In this document: in pieces, positions 45,359-55,143 of the stretch
Position numbering within the stretch: the first letter of the stretch is position 1
How the letters are laid out: each line of letters starts with the position of its first letter
NCBI RefSeq assembly: GCF_022458895.1
Contig: NZ_JAINFL010000001.1
Location: 558,001 to 622,000 of the forward strand
DNA length: 64,000 bases
Direction: 5' to 3'
Source of the DNA: Roseihalotalea indica
Lineage (GTDB): Bacteria > Bacteroidota > Bacteroidia > Cytophagales > Cyclobacteriaceae
Translations under genes and position numbers: made by a program
The notes under the pieces: generated by a model
The model's database searches: none
The model's input: only the letters and a program-made list of their open reading frames with translations
What the model was told of the DNA's origin: nothing

Positions 45359-46036
45359 GTGAAAATCCTTGTGGTAGAAGATGAAAAGGGACTGGCCGAA
45401 AGCATCACCGAATACCTTTCTAAAGAGAGCTTTGTGGTGGAAGTGGTGCACGAGTACGAGACTGCGCATGAAAAAATCAGCCTCTATACCTACGACTGCG
45501 TCATTGTAGACCTCAACCTGCCCGACGGCAATGGGTTCGATATTGTGTCGTATGCCAAACAGCAAAGTGCCAGCACCGGCATCATTATCATTTCAGCTCG
45601 TAATGCGGTGGAGGACAAGATCAAAGGACTGGAAATCGGGTCTGACGATTACCTGACCAAACCCTTCCACTTATCAGAACTGAATGCCCGCATTAAGTCG
45701 CTGATCCGCCGGAGGCACTTTGGGGGTACCAACATGATGAACTACCAGGAGATCAGAATCAACTTGAATGCCCGGCGGGTGTTTGTCCACGATGAAGAGG
45801 TGGTGCTTTCGCGTAAAGAGTACGATCTGCTCATGTACTTTGTTTCCAACATAGAAGTAGTGCTCACCAAATCGGCCATTGCCGAACACCTGTACGGCGA
45901 CGATATTGATACGGCTGATTCGTTTGACATGCTGTACTCTCACATCAAAAACCTGCGAAAGAAACTCGCTGAAAAAGGTTGTAAAGATTATATACAGTCT
46001 ATTTACGGAATCGGATATAAATTCGGAATCGGATGA
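45359..46036 (+). CDS. OmpR/PhoB-type response regulator
   Basis: A 225-residue regulator with a receiver domain (phospho-acceptor Asp51 in CVIVDLNLPDG, Lys in YLTKPFHLSEL) and a C-terminal winged helix (VVLSRKEYDLLMYF, DSFDMLYSHIKNLRKKL, IYGIGYKF). The start is a GTG at 45359, because a TGA lies in frame three codons upstream and no ATG is available. Its stop overlaps the kinase ATG (ATGA). It sits between two RND efflux operons and is divergent from the first, so efflux control is likely. Confidence 0.95.
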   Translation: MKILVVEDEKGLAESITEYLSKESFVVEVVHEYETAHEKISLYTYDCVIVDLNLPDGNGFDIVSYAKQQSASTGIIIISARNAVEDKIKGLEIGSDDYLTKPFHLSELNARIKSLIRRRHFGGTNMMNYQEIRINLNARRVFVHDEEVVLSRKEYDLLMYFVSNIEVVLTKSAIAEHLYGDDIDTADSFDMLYSHIKNLRKKLAEKGCKDYIQSIYGIGYKFGIG

Positions 46037-47298
46037 AACTGCTCACCAGAACCAATGCGTACTACATCACTTTCTCCATCATTGCCTACATCGCCCTTAC
46101 CGGAGTTTTTTATGTGGTGACTGAGTATGTGATCTATCAGGAGGTAGAAGCTCGCCTGAAGGTAGAACGGCAGGACTTTGAGAATTATGTGGCTGAGCAA
46201 GGGGTCTGGGAGGCAAGTTGCTATTTTGTGGAGGATAAAATTGCCCTGAAAGCAGTACAGGACACTCTGGCCCCGATAGAGGTTTTTAAGGATACACTCT
46301 TTGCCAATCGCTACGATGAGGAGATCATGCCCTTCCGGCAGTACAGTTTTTATAAGGTGATTAACGAGCAGCCTTACAAAGTCAGCATTCGGAAGTCGCT
46401 GATCGAGTCCAACACCCTGCTGACCTTTATTACGCTGACGATGGTTGTGCTGCTGGGCATCGGGATGTTTGTGTTGTTTCTGTTGCAGAAAAAAGTGTCT
46501 AAGAAAATATGGCAACCGTTTTACCAGTCGCTGACCGAAGCCAAATCGTTTGATATTCGTCATGGGGTGGGATTGAAAATGAAAGAAGAGCCGATCTACG
46601 AGTTTCAGGAGCTGAATGAGGTGCTGGAAAAAATGACCCATAAAATTGCGGGTGATTACCAGAACCTGAAAGAATTTACCGAGAACGCTGCCCACGAAAT
46701 ACAAACTCCCCTGGCACTGATCAACTCCAGGATTGAAGAACTCATTCAGGGAGAAAATTTCACCGATCAGCAAATGTACTGGGTGGAAGAAATCCATACC
46801 TCATCCCTGCGGTTGTCAAAACTGCATTATGGCCTGTTGCTGTTGTCTAAAATAGAAAACGGACAGTTTTACGAGCACGAAGCAGTGAATATCACCCAAC
46901 TGGCGAAAGGTAAATTTCTTGATTACCAGGAAGTGTTTGAGTATAAGGAACTGGAAACCCGATTTGTTGAAAGCGGAGATTTTATGGTAGAGATGAACCC
47001 GGCCCTGGCGGATATTCTGATCACCAACCTCCTCAACAACGCGGTGCGGCATAACATAATTCGGGGGTCGCTTCAGGTGGAGGTACACTCCCAGCGATTG
47101 GTTTTATCCAATACTGGCGAAAGCATTCAGTTCTCTCCCGAAAAGCTATTCGAGCGGTTTAAAAAGCAACATCAGTCATCGGCTTCCCTGGGGTTGGGCC
47201 TTGCCATTGTGAAAAAGATCTGCACTTACTATAATTTCGATATCGAGTACGAAGTCATCGACAATCTGCATACCATCAGTATTGTAAATACGAAGTAG
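46033..47298 (+). CDS. Membrane sensor histidine kinase of the efflux-linked two-component system
   Basis: 421 residues: TM helix 1 at about 12-33, a periplasmic sensing loop of about 100 residues, TM helix 2 at about 134-158, a HAMP-like linker, HisKA with ENAAHEIQTPLAL (phospho-acceptor His221), and a HATPase domain with LLNNAVRHNIIRG and SLGLGLAIVKKICTYY. The G1 box is degenerate (NTGESI), which is common in this kinase group. Translationally coupled to the upstream regulator. The convergent second efflux operon ends 5 bases after its stop. Confidence 0.93.
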   Translation: MKLLTRTNAYYITFSIIAYIALTGVFYVVTEYVIYQEVEARLKVERQDFENYVAEQGVWEASCYFVEDKIALKAVQDTLAPIEVFKDTLFANRYDEEIMPFRQYSFYKVINEQPYKVSIRKSLIESNTLLTFITLTMVVLLGIGMFVLFLLQKKVSKKIWQPFYQSLTEAKSFDIRHGVGLKMKEEPIYEFQELNEVLEKMTHKIAGDYQNLKEFTENAAHEIQTPLALINSRIEELIQGENFTDQQMYWVEEIHTSSLRLSKLHYGLLLLSKIENGQFYEHEAVNITQLAKGKFLDYQEVFEYKELETRFVESGDFMVEMNPALADILITNLLNNAVRHNIIRGSLQVEVHSQRLVLSNTGESIQFSPEKLFERFKKQHQSSASLGLGLAIVKKICTYYNFDIEYEVIDNLHTISIVNTK

Positions 47299-47303
47299 TC
47301 AGG

Positions 47304-48626
47304 CTAATTTTGGCTAGCCAACTGGCCGCTGAGGCGCATTAGTTCAATTTCGGCAATTTTGGTGGAGTAGATCGCATCCAGCAGGCGACCGGCGGCAGCC
47401 ACGGCATTCCGTTGGGCTTCGCGTAGCTCCAGAGAATTGGAGTTTCCCAGTCGGTAGCGTTCCAAAGCGATCTCGGCTCGGTCCTGAGCGATCTTTTCGT
47501 TTTGGGTTTCCAGATCAATTAGCTGTATGCTGTTGGCATAATTGATGAATGTCTTATCCACATCACCTTCTATCTGGGTGCGGAGTTCTTCCGTGGCATA
47601 TTCCTGGCTTTCTATCTCCACCTGAGCATTCTGAATAACCCGGTTCTTGTTGAAACCATTAAATAAATTCCAACTGGCAGAGATTCCATAGGCCAGTCCA
47701 TTTGTTCGGCGGACAAGCACGAAACCGGCTTGGGCTATCGAATTGGCGTAATTGTATCCGCCATTTACGGCAATCTGCGGCCAGCGGTCGGCCCGTAGCT
47801 CGCGCATGGTGAGGTAGGCAATATTTTGCTCCCGGCGAGCTCGTTGCAATTGCGGGTTGCTGGAAATGGCAGTTTCTCGCAGATTGGCCAGTTGCAACTC
47901 CAGGTTGGCATCAATCTGATTGGGAACGGAAAAATCAGTATCCGGTGCCCGCGCCAGTAGGGTGTTTACATCTACTTTGGCATTGTAGAGTTGCTCACGC
48001 TGGCGGATGAGAGCTGAGGTATCGGCATTATAATCTACCTGGGCCGCCAGATACTCCAGCTTAGACGTTCGCCCCACCTCATACTGCGTCTGCGCCAGCG
48101 ACCGCCGCACATCCGATAGGTCTACGGCACTTTGGTATACATTGAGCATTTCCTGTTCAAGAATTACAGTATAGTAGGCCGTAGCAATATCGGCAACCAG
48201 GTTTTCAATCGTCACTTGGGCATCCAATGCAGTAGCTTGCCGAATCTCTTTCAGCTTGTTGTAGGTAACGAACATCCGGGTGCCGTCAAAAATGGTCCAA
48301 CTGAGAAGTGCTGACGCGGTAGTGGCGTTGGAGCGGGCCCCATTCACCGTCTGCCTTGGGTTTTCACTTCGGTCAAAAATCTGCTCTGAGTCTTGCACAT
48401 CGTAGTCCCGGGCTACGAGTACGTTGAAATCCGGGAGAATGCCGGCGTTGCCGATAGAGTAATTATTGGCGGCTACCTCCTGATTGTTGTTGGCAATTTT
48501 CACCGAAAAGTTATTCTCCAGTCCAGTCTGAATGGCTTCCTCCAGCGTGAGCACATTGGTTTGGGCCCAGGAAATAGTGCCAAGGAATATTGAAAGATAG
48601 CACAGTACGAAGGTCTTTAGATTCAT
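47304..48626 (-). CDS. TolC family outer membrane efflux channel, system 2
   Basis: 440 residues with a signal sequence (LCYLSIFLGTISWAQ) and the two tandem TolC repeats: LEEAIQTGLENNFSVKIANNNQEVA in the first and EIALERYRLGNSNSLELREAQRNAV in the second. Last gene of the adaptor-permease-channel operon, 33 bases after the permease. Gene order is the reverse of system 1. Confidence 0.92.
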   Translation of the reverse strand: MNLKTFVLCYLSIFLGTISWAQTNVLTLEEAIQTGLENNFSVKIANNNQEVAANNYSIGNAGILPDFNVLVARDYDVQDSEQIFDRSENPRQTVNGARSNATTASALLSWTIFDGTRMFVTYNKLKEIRQATALDAQVTIENLVADIATAYYTVILEQEMLNVYQSAVDLSDVRRSLAQTQYEVGRTSKLEYLAAQVDYNADTSALIRQREQLYNAKVDVNTLLARAPDTDFSVPNQIDANLELQLANLRETAISSNPQLQRARREQNIAYLTMRELRADRWPQIAVNGGYNYANSIAQAGFVLVRRTNGLAYGISASWNLFNGFNKNRVIQNAQVEIESQEYATEELRTQIEGDVDKTFINYANSIQLIDLETQNEKIAQDRAEIALERYRLGNSNSLELREAQRNAVAAAGRLLDAIYSTKIAEIELMRLSGQLASQN

Positions 48627-48659
48627 TAGGTTAGGCAGTCAAAGAAAATAGTATACAGA

Positions 48660-51600
48660 TTAGGTGCGCGCAACGCGGTGCTCCTGACCGCTGGAAATGT
48701 ACATGTACATGGCCGGAATAACGTAAAGCGTCAGGACCGTAGAGAAAATCAGGCCGCCGATGACGGCAATCCCCATAGAAACCCGGCTTTCGGAACCCGC
48801 TCCCAGCGCAAGGGCGATCGGTAAGATGCCGAGGATAGTGGATAAGCTAGTCATCAGAATCGGGCGGAAACGCGATTCTGCGGCTTCAACAATGGCTTCC
48901 TGCAAACTCTTGCCCTGCGCCTTGCGTTGGTTGGCAAACTCCACAATCAGAATCCCATTCTTGGTCACCAGCCCAATCAGCATGATGATTCCGATCTGGC
49001 TGAAGATGTTGAGCGTTTCATTGAAATACCAGATAGCCAGCAAGGCTCCGGCTAAAGCTAGCGGTACAGTAAACATGATGACCGACGGATCGCGAAAGCT
49101 CTCAAACTGGGCCGAAAGCACCAGATAGATCAGCAGAATGGCGAACATAAATGCAAAGAGTAAGCTGCCCGAACTCTCGCGAAATTCTGCCGACTGTCCT
49201 TCCAGGTCGGTGGCAAAAGAGTCATCCAGCACCTGACTCGCAATCTGATCCATGGCATCAATGCCTTCGTCCAGGGTGTAACCGGGGGCTAAGTCTGCCG
49301 ATACAGTGGCAGCACTATAGCGGTTGAAGCGGAAAAGCTGAGGCGGGGTGCTTTGTTCTTTTAAGAACACCAGGTTATCGAGCTGAATAAGTTCCCCGTT
49401 TTCACTTTTTACATATAGCGAACGAAGGTCTAAAGGATCATCCCGGTCGCTTCGTTTTACCTGCCCGATGACCTGATACTGCTTGCCACCCATGATAAAA
49501 TAATCGAAGCGGGAGCCACTGAGGCCCAGTTGCAGGGTTTGAGAAATATCCTGCACGGAAACTCCCAGGTTGCGGGCTTTGGCCCGGTCAATGGTCACCT
49601 CAATTTCCGGTTTATTAAACTTCAGGTTCAGGTCTACAAACGAGAAGGCCGGGTTCTGATTAGCCATATCCATGAACTTAGGAAGGACTTCTTCCAGCTT
49701 ATCCAGGGTAGGGGCCTGAATGACGTATTGTACCGGCAAGCCCTGCCGCCGGTTGTTAATGGTAGGCTCCTGAGTAACGTTGGTGCGGGCCTGCGTCATC
49801 TGAGATACCTTCGGAATCAGGGCATCTACAATTTCCTGCTGGCTACGCGTTCGCTTTTCCCGATCGGTCAGCGAAATACGTACGTAGCCCGAGTTGACCG
49901 AGGAGGTGGAACCAAAGCCGGGAGAGGTAATCATGATCAGCGACCGCACTTCATCGTCCGCCAGTTCTTCTTCTACTACCACATTGAGCCGGTCTATGTA
50001 AGCATCCATATATTCAAAAGTAGCTCCTTCGGGCCCGGTTACACTCATCCGCACCATCCCGCGATCTTCCAGCGGAGCTACTTCCGATGGAATGTACTTT
50101 AGTAGTAACCAAATCATTCCACCCGAAAATACTACTACCACGAAGGCTAACCAGCGGTAGCGCATGAAACTGGCCAGTGAGCGGTTATAACCTCTATTAA
50201 GCCAGACGAAAAACGGTTCGGTATTCCGGTACAGCCAGGTGTTTCGTTCCCGTCGTTTTAAGATACGGGAGCAAAGCATGGGAGCCAGGGTCAGTGCGAC
50301 AAAGGATGAGATGACCACAGCGGCGGCAATTACTAACCCGAACTCCCGGAAGAGGCGGCCGGTAAGCCCCTGCAAAAATACTACAGGCAAGAATACCGCT
50401 ACCAAAGCTACAGTGGTAGAGATAACGGCAAAGAAAATTTCCTTGGCTCCATCCAGACTGGCCCGGACTGGTTCAACGCCCCGCTCAATTTTTGCATAAA
50501 TATTTTCCAGCACCACAATCGTATCATCCACCACCAGGCCAATGGCCAGGACGATGCCCAGCAACGTAAGCACGTTCACCGAGAAGCCCAGCAAAAACAT
50601 GACGAAAAAAGTACCGATGAGCGAAATTGGAATGGTAATGACGGGAATGACGGTAGTACGCCAGTCGCGCAAAAACAGAAAGATGATGAAGGCTACCAGC
50701 ACGAATGCCTGAATAATGGTATCTCGTACTTCGTGGATGGATTTGCGGATGTACTCGCTGTCATCAAAAAACTCCCCGATTTTAATATCTTCGGGCAAAT
50801 CTTTTTTAATAAACTCCAGCCGCTCATAAAAAGCATCGGCGATATCGATGTAGTTGGCACCGGGTTGGGGGCGTACTACTACCCCTACCATAGAAATGCC
50901 GTTGCGCTTGAACATGGTGCGCTCATTCTCAGCACCTAATTCAGCATTTCCAATGTCCTGGAACTTTACCACGTTGTCACCGGATCGTTTGATAACCAAA
51001 TTGTTGAAATCATCCGGAGTGGAAAGTCGTCCCATCGTGCGGACGGTAAGCTCGGTATTCAGTCCTTCTACCCGCCCCGACGGAAGTTCTACGTTTTCTT
51101 CCCGGACGGCGTTCAGCACTTCCAGCGGGGTGATTCCGTACGCTGCCAACTTATCAGCATCCATCCATAAGCGCATAGAGTATTGTTTCTCTCCGTAGAT
51201 TGCCACCTCGCTCACATCAGGAATGGTCTGTAACCGTTCCTTAAAGGTCGTCATAGCAATGTTGGATACTTCCAATAGCGAACGACTATCGCTGGAGACG
51301 GTGATACCCACAATGGGACTGCGGTCGGCATCGGCTTTTTGTACGGAGGGCGGGTCGGCATCCTGAGGTAGGTTATCCACCGCACCCGATACTTTATCCC
51401 GGATATCATTGGCAGCGGTTTCCAGGTCTACGTCCAGATCAAACTCCGCAGTAATGGTACTACGTCCGTCGCGGCTAACCGAGGTAAGCGATTTAATACC
51501 CGCTACGGCGTTGATCGCATCTTCCAGCGGCTCAGTAATCTGCGATTCTATGACATCGGCATTGGCGCCGGTGTAGGAAGTAGAAACCGAAATAACCGGG

Positions 51601-51728
51601 GGGTCTACACTGGGATATTCCCGTACTCCTAAGAATGTGTAGCCAATTACTCCGAACGTAATAATGAGAATGGACATCACGATGGCTAAAACCGGTCGTT
51701 GGACGCTGAGAGAGGATAAACTGGCCAT
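48660..51728 (-). CDS. RND efflux permease, system 2 (HAE1 type)
   Basis: 1022-residue AcrB-like pump. TM4 has GLVVDDTIVVLEN with Asp401-Asp402, and TM10 has LIGLVTKNGILIVEF with Lys923, the full proton relay of hydrophobe/amphiphile efflux pumps. N-terminal PVLAIVMSILIITFGVIGYTFLGVREYP is typical of the type. Likely exports drugs, detergents or metabolites using the proton gradient. Preceded by 8-bp repeats and by the adaptor gene. Confidence 0.95.
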   Translation of the reverse strand: MASLSSLSVQRPVLAIVMSILIITFGVIGYTFLGVREYPSVDPPVISVSTSYTGANADVIESQITEPLEDAINAVAGIKSLTSVSRDGRSTITAEFDLDVDLETAANDIRDKVSGAVDNLPQDADPPSVQKADADRSPIVGITVSSDSRSLLEVSNIAMTTFKERLQTIPDVSEVAIYGEKQYSMRLWMDADKLAAYGITPLEVLNAVREENVELPSGRVEGLNTELTVRTMGRLSTPDDFNNLVIKRSGDNVVKFQDIGNAELGAENERTMFKRNGISMVGVVVRPQPGANYIDIADAFYERLEFIKKDLPEDIKIGEFFDDSEYIRKSIHEVRDTIIQAFVLVAFIIFLFLRDWRTTVIPVITIPISLIGTFFVMFLLGFSVNVLTLLGIVLAIGLVVDDTIVVLENIYAKIERGVEPVRASLDGAKEIFFAVISTTVALVAVFLPVVFLQGLTGRLFREFGLVIAAAVVISSFVALTLAPMLCSRILKRRERNTWLYRNTEPFFVWLNRGYNRSLASFMRYRWLAFVVVVFSGGMIWLLLKYIPSEVAPLEDRGMVRMSVTGPEGATFEYMDAYIDRLNVVVEEELADDEVRSLIMITSPGFGSTSSVNSGYVRISLTDREKRTRSQQEIVDALIPKVSQMTQARTNVTQEPTINNRRQGLPVQYVIQAPTLDKLEEVLPKFMDMANQNPAFSFVDLNLKFNKPEIEVTIDRAKARNLGVSVQDISQTLQLGLSGSRFDYFIMGGKQYQVIGQVKRSDRDDPLDLRSLYVKSENGELIQLDNLVFLKEQSTPPQLFRFNRYSAATVSADLAPGYTLDEGIDAMDQIASQVLDDSFATDLEGQSAEFRESSGSLLFAFMFAILLIYLVLSAQFESFRDPSVIMFTVPLALAGALLAIWYFNETLNIFSQIGIIMLIGLVTKNGILIVEFANQRKAQGKSLQEAIVEAAESRFRPILMTSLSTILGILPIALALGAGSESRVSMGIAVIGGLIFSTVLTLYVIPAMYMYISSGQEHRVART

Positions 51729-51731
51729 AGC

Positions 51732-51771
51732 TTAATGATTGAAGGGTAGAACGAGTGAATGATTGAAAGTG
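51732..51771. repeat. Degenerate 8-bp tandem repeats before the system 2 permease
   Basis: Units TTAATGAT, TGAAGGGT, AGAACGAG, TGAATGAT and TGAAAGTG continue with the same 8-base period as the array before the system 1 permease and end 4 bases from the permease start codon. Confidence 0.55.
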
Positions 51772-51877
51772 AGAAGAAGTGGAGCCTTAAAGTACCTCTT
51801 TTCTCTGCAAAAAATCTCTTTCATAGCGAAGCGGTTTGGTATATAGGCTGAGTTTATAAAAATTGCCAGTACTTGTA

Positions 51878-52975
51878 TTACTCTGAGAGAGGAACGTCAA
51901 CTAACGTGACATCTACCTGACTTCCCTGTTTGATCTGCAAAATACCGGAAGTAACTACAGTATCTCTCTGGTTAAGTCCCTGAGCAATCTCCACATCTTT
52001 ATTGGTGCGGATACCTACCTGCACTTTGCGCTCTTCCACCATGCCCTGTTTTGCCACAAATACTTTATGGCCGTCTAGCTCAGGAATAACCGCTTCGGTG
52101 GGCACCATAATAGCATTATCTTCCCGGTTCAGAATCAGATCAACGCGGGCAAACTGGCCGGGCAGCAGACGACGCTCGGGGTTCGGGCTAATGGCTCGCA
52201 TCTTGAGGGTGCGGGTAGCCGGATCAATCATAGGGTCAATCGCGTAGATTCTGCCCTCAAATATATCGTTTGAGGCTTCGGTGCTAAATTCAATGACATC
52301 GTCAATCTTCACGTCGTTGCTGTACCGGCCAGGAATGGAAAACTCTACCTTAGCCGGATCAATATTAGAAAATGTAGCAATAGCTGTTTGGGGGGTAATG
52401 TAGCTTCCCTCGCTTACGTAGCGCAACCCGATAACGCCCTTGAAAGGAGCGCGAATATGCGATTTGGCAATTTGAGCTTCCAGCACTTTAATATCAGCGG
52501 TAGAGGTGTTGAGTTCGGTAAGGGCCTGATCATATTCCTCCTGGCTGATAGCTTCTTTATCCAGCAGGAGTCGTTGACGATATTCCATGTCTTCCCGAAG
52601 CTTGCGGGTGTACTTGAGTTTTTCCAGCTGCGCGCGTAATTCTTCGTCGTTAATCGTGAGCAACAGCTCGCCTTTATTGACCCATTGCCCTTCCTGAAAA
52701 TGAATGCCGGTTATCTTACCGGAAATTTCGCTGCGAATTTCCAGGGCTTCGTTAGCCAGGATAGCTCCGGTAACCTGAATTTTGTTACTAAGTCGCTGAG
52801 GTTCTACCACTACTGCGTTTACCGGAATTATTTTGCTGGCTGCTGGTTTGGCTACTGCAGCAGAAGCATCAACCCCATCTGTATCCTCAAATAAATCTAA
52901 CTTAGGGAGTGCCGCTAAGAAAAGAATTATGAGGACAATCACCGCCGTTAGGATGCGTTTGACCGTTTTGTTCAT
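51878..52975 (-). CDS. RND efflux periplasmic adaptor, system 2
   Basis: 365 residues: N-terminal membrane anchor (ILTAVIVLIILFLAALP), biotinyl-lipoyl halves (ISGKITGIHFQEGQWVNKGELLLTI and SHIRAPFKGVIGLRYVSEGSYI), helical hairpin (about 112-165) and beta-barrel domain (GQFARVDLIL). First gene of the system 2 operon. A -7 box (TATTTTTG) lies about 72 bases upstream. Confidence 0.93.
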   Translation of the reverse strand: MNKTVKRILTAVIVLIILFLAALPKLDLFEDTDGVDASAAVAKPAASKIIPVNAVVVEPQRLSNKIQVTGAILANEALEIRSEISGKITGIHFQEGQWVNKGELLLTINDEELRAQLEKLKYTRKLREDMEYRQRLLLDKEAISQEEYDQALTELNTSTADIKVLEAQIAKSHIRAPFKGVIGLRYVSEGSYITPQTAIATFSNIDPAKVEFSIPGRYSNDVKIDDVIEFSTEASNDIFEGRIYAIDPMIDPATRTLKMRAISPNPERRLLPGQFARVDLILNREDNAIMVPTEAVIPELDGHKVFVAKQGMVEERKVQVGIRTNKDVEIAQGLNQRDTVVTSGILQIKQGSQVDVTLVDVPLSE

Positions 52976-53046
52976 AGATTAGAAAAGTGCCTGAAAGTGT
53001 GTGATGTATTTGTTCATACGGTGTTTGTATCTCCACCGTTGTTTTC

Positions 53047-53054
53047 CAAAAATA
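53047..53054 (-). promoter_or_regulatory. Putative -7 element of efflux operon 2
   Basis: Minus strand TATTTTTG, exact TAnnTTTG match in an AT-rich region. No TTTG at -33 and no copy of the AATCCAGAA repeats, so control may differ from operon 1. Confidence 0.4.
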
Positions 53055-53135
53055 AAAGTACACTTTTCCTCTTAGTATAGAAAGTAGCTGACTGACAATC
53101 AGCGAGTAGTATGTCTATCAGAGAGGGGCGTTTGT

Positions 53136-53939
53136 CTAAAATGTAGTGCTGCGGACCAAAGCATGGCGGTTGATAAACTGAAGTGCCTCCTGATTAAAAA
53201 CCTCCGGCTTCTCTACATTGACTACATGACCACAGTTCTCAATCACCCGTAATATGGCCTGCTTGTGAAGACTTACAATATGCTTGACGGGAGGCAAAAA
53301 CATGTAATCATATTCGCCCATTACATACAGGGTTGGCAGGTTGATATCCTTCTCCTTAAAATATTTGAGCAAAGGGTTTACTTCATTAGTGAGTGTATAC
53401 CAGCGCAGAAACTCTTTTTTATACAACCGTTTTGCTTCGCGGATGAATAAATTACGGGATACCCGGTCTCGTTTATGGGGCATGATAATCCAGGCAAAAA
53501 GCCGGTACAACCACATATAAGGGACAAACCGCTTGAAGGTATGCCCTAAACCAACCAGAAAGCGGGATCGAACGTTGAGTCGGGTAATAGCTCCGCACAG
53601 CACCATAGAACGCAAGCGTTCGGGAGCTAACTCGCCCAGGGTGCGAATAATGATGGAGCCCAATGATACCCCGACAAAATGGGCCTGGGGAATTTTGAGA
53701 TGGTCTACCACTTCCAGGATGTCGCGGCTGATGTCACGAAACGAGTAGTTGTTCTCTACATACTCCTTAAGCAGATCTTTAGAGCGGCCGTGCCCCCGCA
53801 GATCTACCAGCAGTACATTAAAGTGCTGTTTGAACGCTTTGATCTGCTTGTACCAGATAGACGAACTACCGCCCGCCCCGTGAACAAACACAACCCAATC
53901 GCGATCTTTACTTACGTGGTATTTTCGATAAAATAACAT
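53136..53939 (-). CDS. Alpha/beta hydrolase
   Basis: 267 residues of the alpha/beta hydrolase fold. VFVHGAGGSSSIWYKQI forms the oxyanion region, LLVDLRGHGRS the next strand, the nucleophile elbow is GVSLGSIIIRTLGELAPERL, the acid is in VMGEYDYMFLPPVKHI and the catalytic His in NCGHVVNVEKPEVF. No signal peptide. The substrate is unknown: esterase, lactonase or related. Monocistronic, after the efflux operon on the same strand. Confidence 0.88.
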   Translation of the reverse strand: MLFYRKYHVSKDRDWVVFVHGAGGSSSIWYKQIKAFKQHFNVLLVDLRGHGRSKDLLKEYVENNYSFRDISRDILEVVDHLKIPQAHFVGVSLGSIIIRTLGELAPERLRSMVLCGAITRLNVRSRFLVGLGHTFKRFVPYMWLYRLFAWIIMPHKRDRVSRNLFIREAKRLYKKEFLRWYTLTNEVNPLLKYFKEKDINLPTLYVMGEYDYMFLPPVKHIVSLHKQAILRVIENCGHVVNVEKPEVFNQEALQFINRHALVRSTTF

Positions 53940-54042
53940 ATATCAGAAAAGCGTATCTCTTAAACCCCATTTTGATAGATAGAGTTGTATAAACGTTATT
54001 TATTTGCCAAGCACAGCTGTAAGAGCTTTATTATACCTATTC

Positions 54043-54597
54043 TCAGTACAAATCTACCAAGCGGTAGTAATCCATCATGGTTCGCCGGAAAACCTCCCGT
54101 TCGTTTGGTGAATTTAACAAGAGTACTTTTTCTCCTGAGCTTGGGGTTACGTACAGTTGCTGTTGGTCTTGCAGACTATTATAAAGTTGGCTGGCAAACT
54201 GGTAATGTTTTTCCTTATTACCAGGTATATACTGGTAATATCCTTGCTGTTGCTGAACGGTATCCTGCCAGTAAATTTTCAGTGTATCGAACTGTTGTAA
54301 ATAGTCATTGGGTTCGGTCAGTATATAAGCTTCATCGTAGCGCCAGTTAATGACAATAGCTAGGTTTATAACGGGTTTATCTTCTGCCTGACTGCGGTCT
54401 TCCATTCGGTAAATGTCCAGTTTGGCCTCATTCATCGTTTCCTTTTCATAATCCCCCTGTCGCATGTTTCGGAAAAACAGTTCTGAAGCGTCGGAGGTTG
54501 TAAACTTAGCCTGAGTGTCATCTACTTTTCGTTTCTTATCCGGATTGCACGATAGCAGCCAGGGTAGAAGAAGAAAGACGAGAAAATTCCATTTCAT
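54043..54597 (-). CDS. Lipoprotein of unknown function
   Basis: From the ATG at 54597 the frame starts with a lipoprotein signal (FLVFLLLPWLLSCNPDKK, Cys17) and gives 184 residues; the longer in-frame extension to 54708 would precede the signal and is unlikely. The mature part is polar and Gln/Tyr-rich (WRYDEAYILTEPNDYLQQFDTLKIYW). I do not recognise the family. It is divergent from the VOC gene at 54723. Confidence 0.75.
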   Translation of the reverse strand: MKWNFLVFLLLPWLLSCNPDKKRKVDDTQAKFTTSDASELFFRNMRQGDYEKETMNEAKLDIYRMEDRSQAEDKPVINLAIVINWRYDEAYILTEPNDYLQQFDTLKIYWQDTVQQQQGYYQYIPGNKEKHYQFASQLYNSLQDQQQLYVTPSSGEKVLLLNSPNEREVFRRTMMDYYRLVDLY

Positions 54598-54722
54598 AGA
54601 TGATGGGGTAACCCAACGTTGAAATGAAATGTTTTTGATAAAAAGAGCTGTGCTTTCAGCATAGTTTGTATTGTTCTTAAAGAACTTTCTAATTTTAGCA
54701 AACCACATAACCTTATACCGTC

Positions 54723-55139
54723 ATGAATACTCCTTTTCATCTTGCTTTTCCGGTATCTAGCCTGATTGATACCCGGCAGTTTTACGAAGAACTTTTAGGC
54801 TGCTCGGTGGGGCGTACCTCTGAGCGATGGATTGATTTTAACTTTTACGGACATCAAATTACCGCTCATTTGAAGCCGGATGAAGTAAAAGCAGCCCAAA
54901 CCAATAATGTAGATGGTGACCAGGTGCCCGTGCGCCATTTCGGGGCTATTCTGGAGTGGGATACCTGGGAAGCGCTTTCTGAGCGGCTTAAAGAGGCTGG
55001 CATTGATTTTATTATTGAGCCACACGTGCGCTTTAAGGGAGAAGTGGGCGAACAGGCTACCATGTTTTTTCTGGACCCTAGTGGTAACGCTCTTGAGTTT
55101 AAATCTTTTAAAGACCAGAGCCAGATTTTCGCCAGCTGA
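54723..55139 (+). CDS. VOC family (glyoxalase/dioxygenase-like) protein
   Basis: 138 residues forming one vicinal-oxygen-chelate unit with two beta-alpha-beta-beta-beta modules. Metal-binding positions are visible as His in PFHLAFPV, His in RHFGAIL and Glu in [24 protein letters not shown] and [12 protein letters not shown] are standard for the family. The similar proteins are often annotated as dihydroxybiphenyl dioxygenase-like, but the reaction here is unknown. Convergent with the lipoprotein gene at 55144 after 4 bases. Confidence 0.9.
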   Translation: MNTPFHLAFPVSSLIDTRQFYEELLGCSVGRTSERWIDFNFYGHQITAHLKPDEVKAAQTNNVDGDQVPVRHFGAILEWDTWEALSERLKEAGIDFIIEPHVRFKGEVGEQATMFFLDPSGNALEFKSFKDQSQIFAS

Positions 55140-55143
55140 AAAC

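Noticed and set aside
45242..45565. Minus-strand 107-residue frame across the efflux control region
   Set aside because: It overlaps the regulator gene and two promoter boxes; it has no protein features.
46003..46797. 264-residue minus-strand frame opposite the efflux-linked histidine kinase
   Set aside because: The kinase frame has all domain motifs and couples to the regulator; the antisense frame is His/Phe/Gln-rich without pattern.
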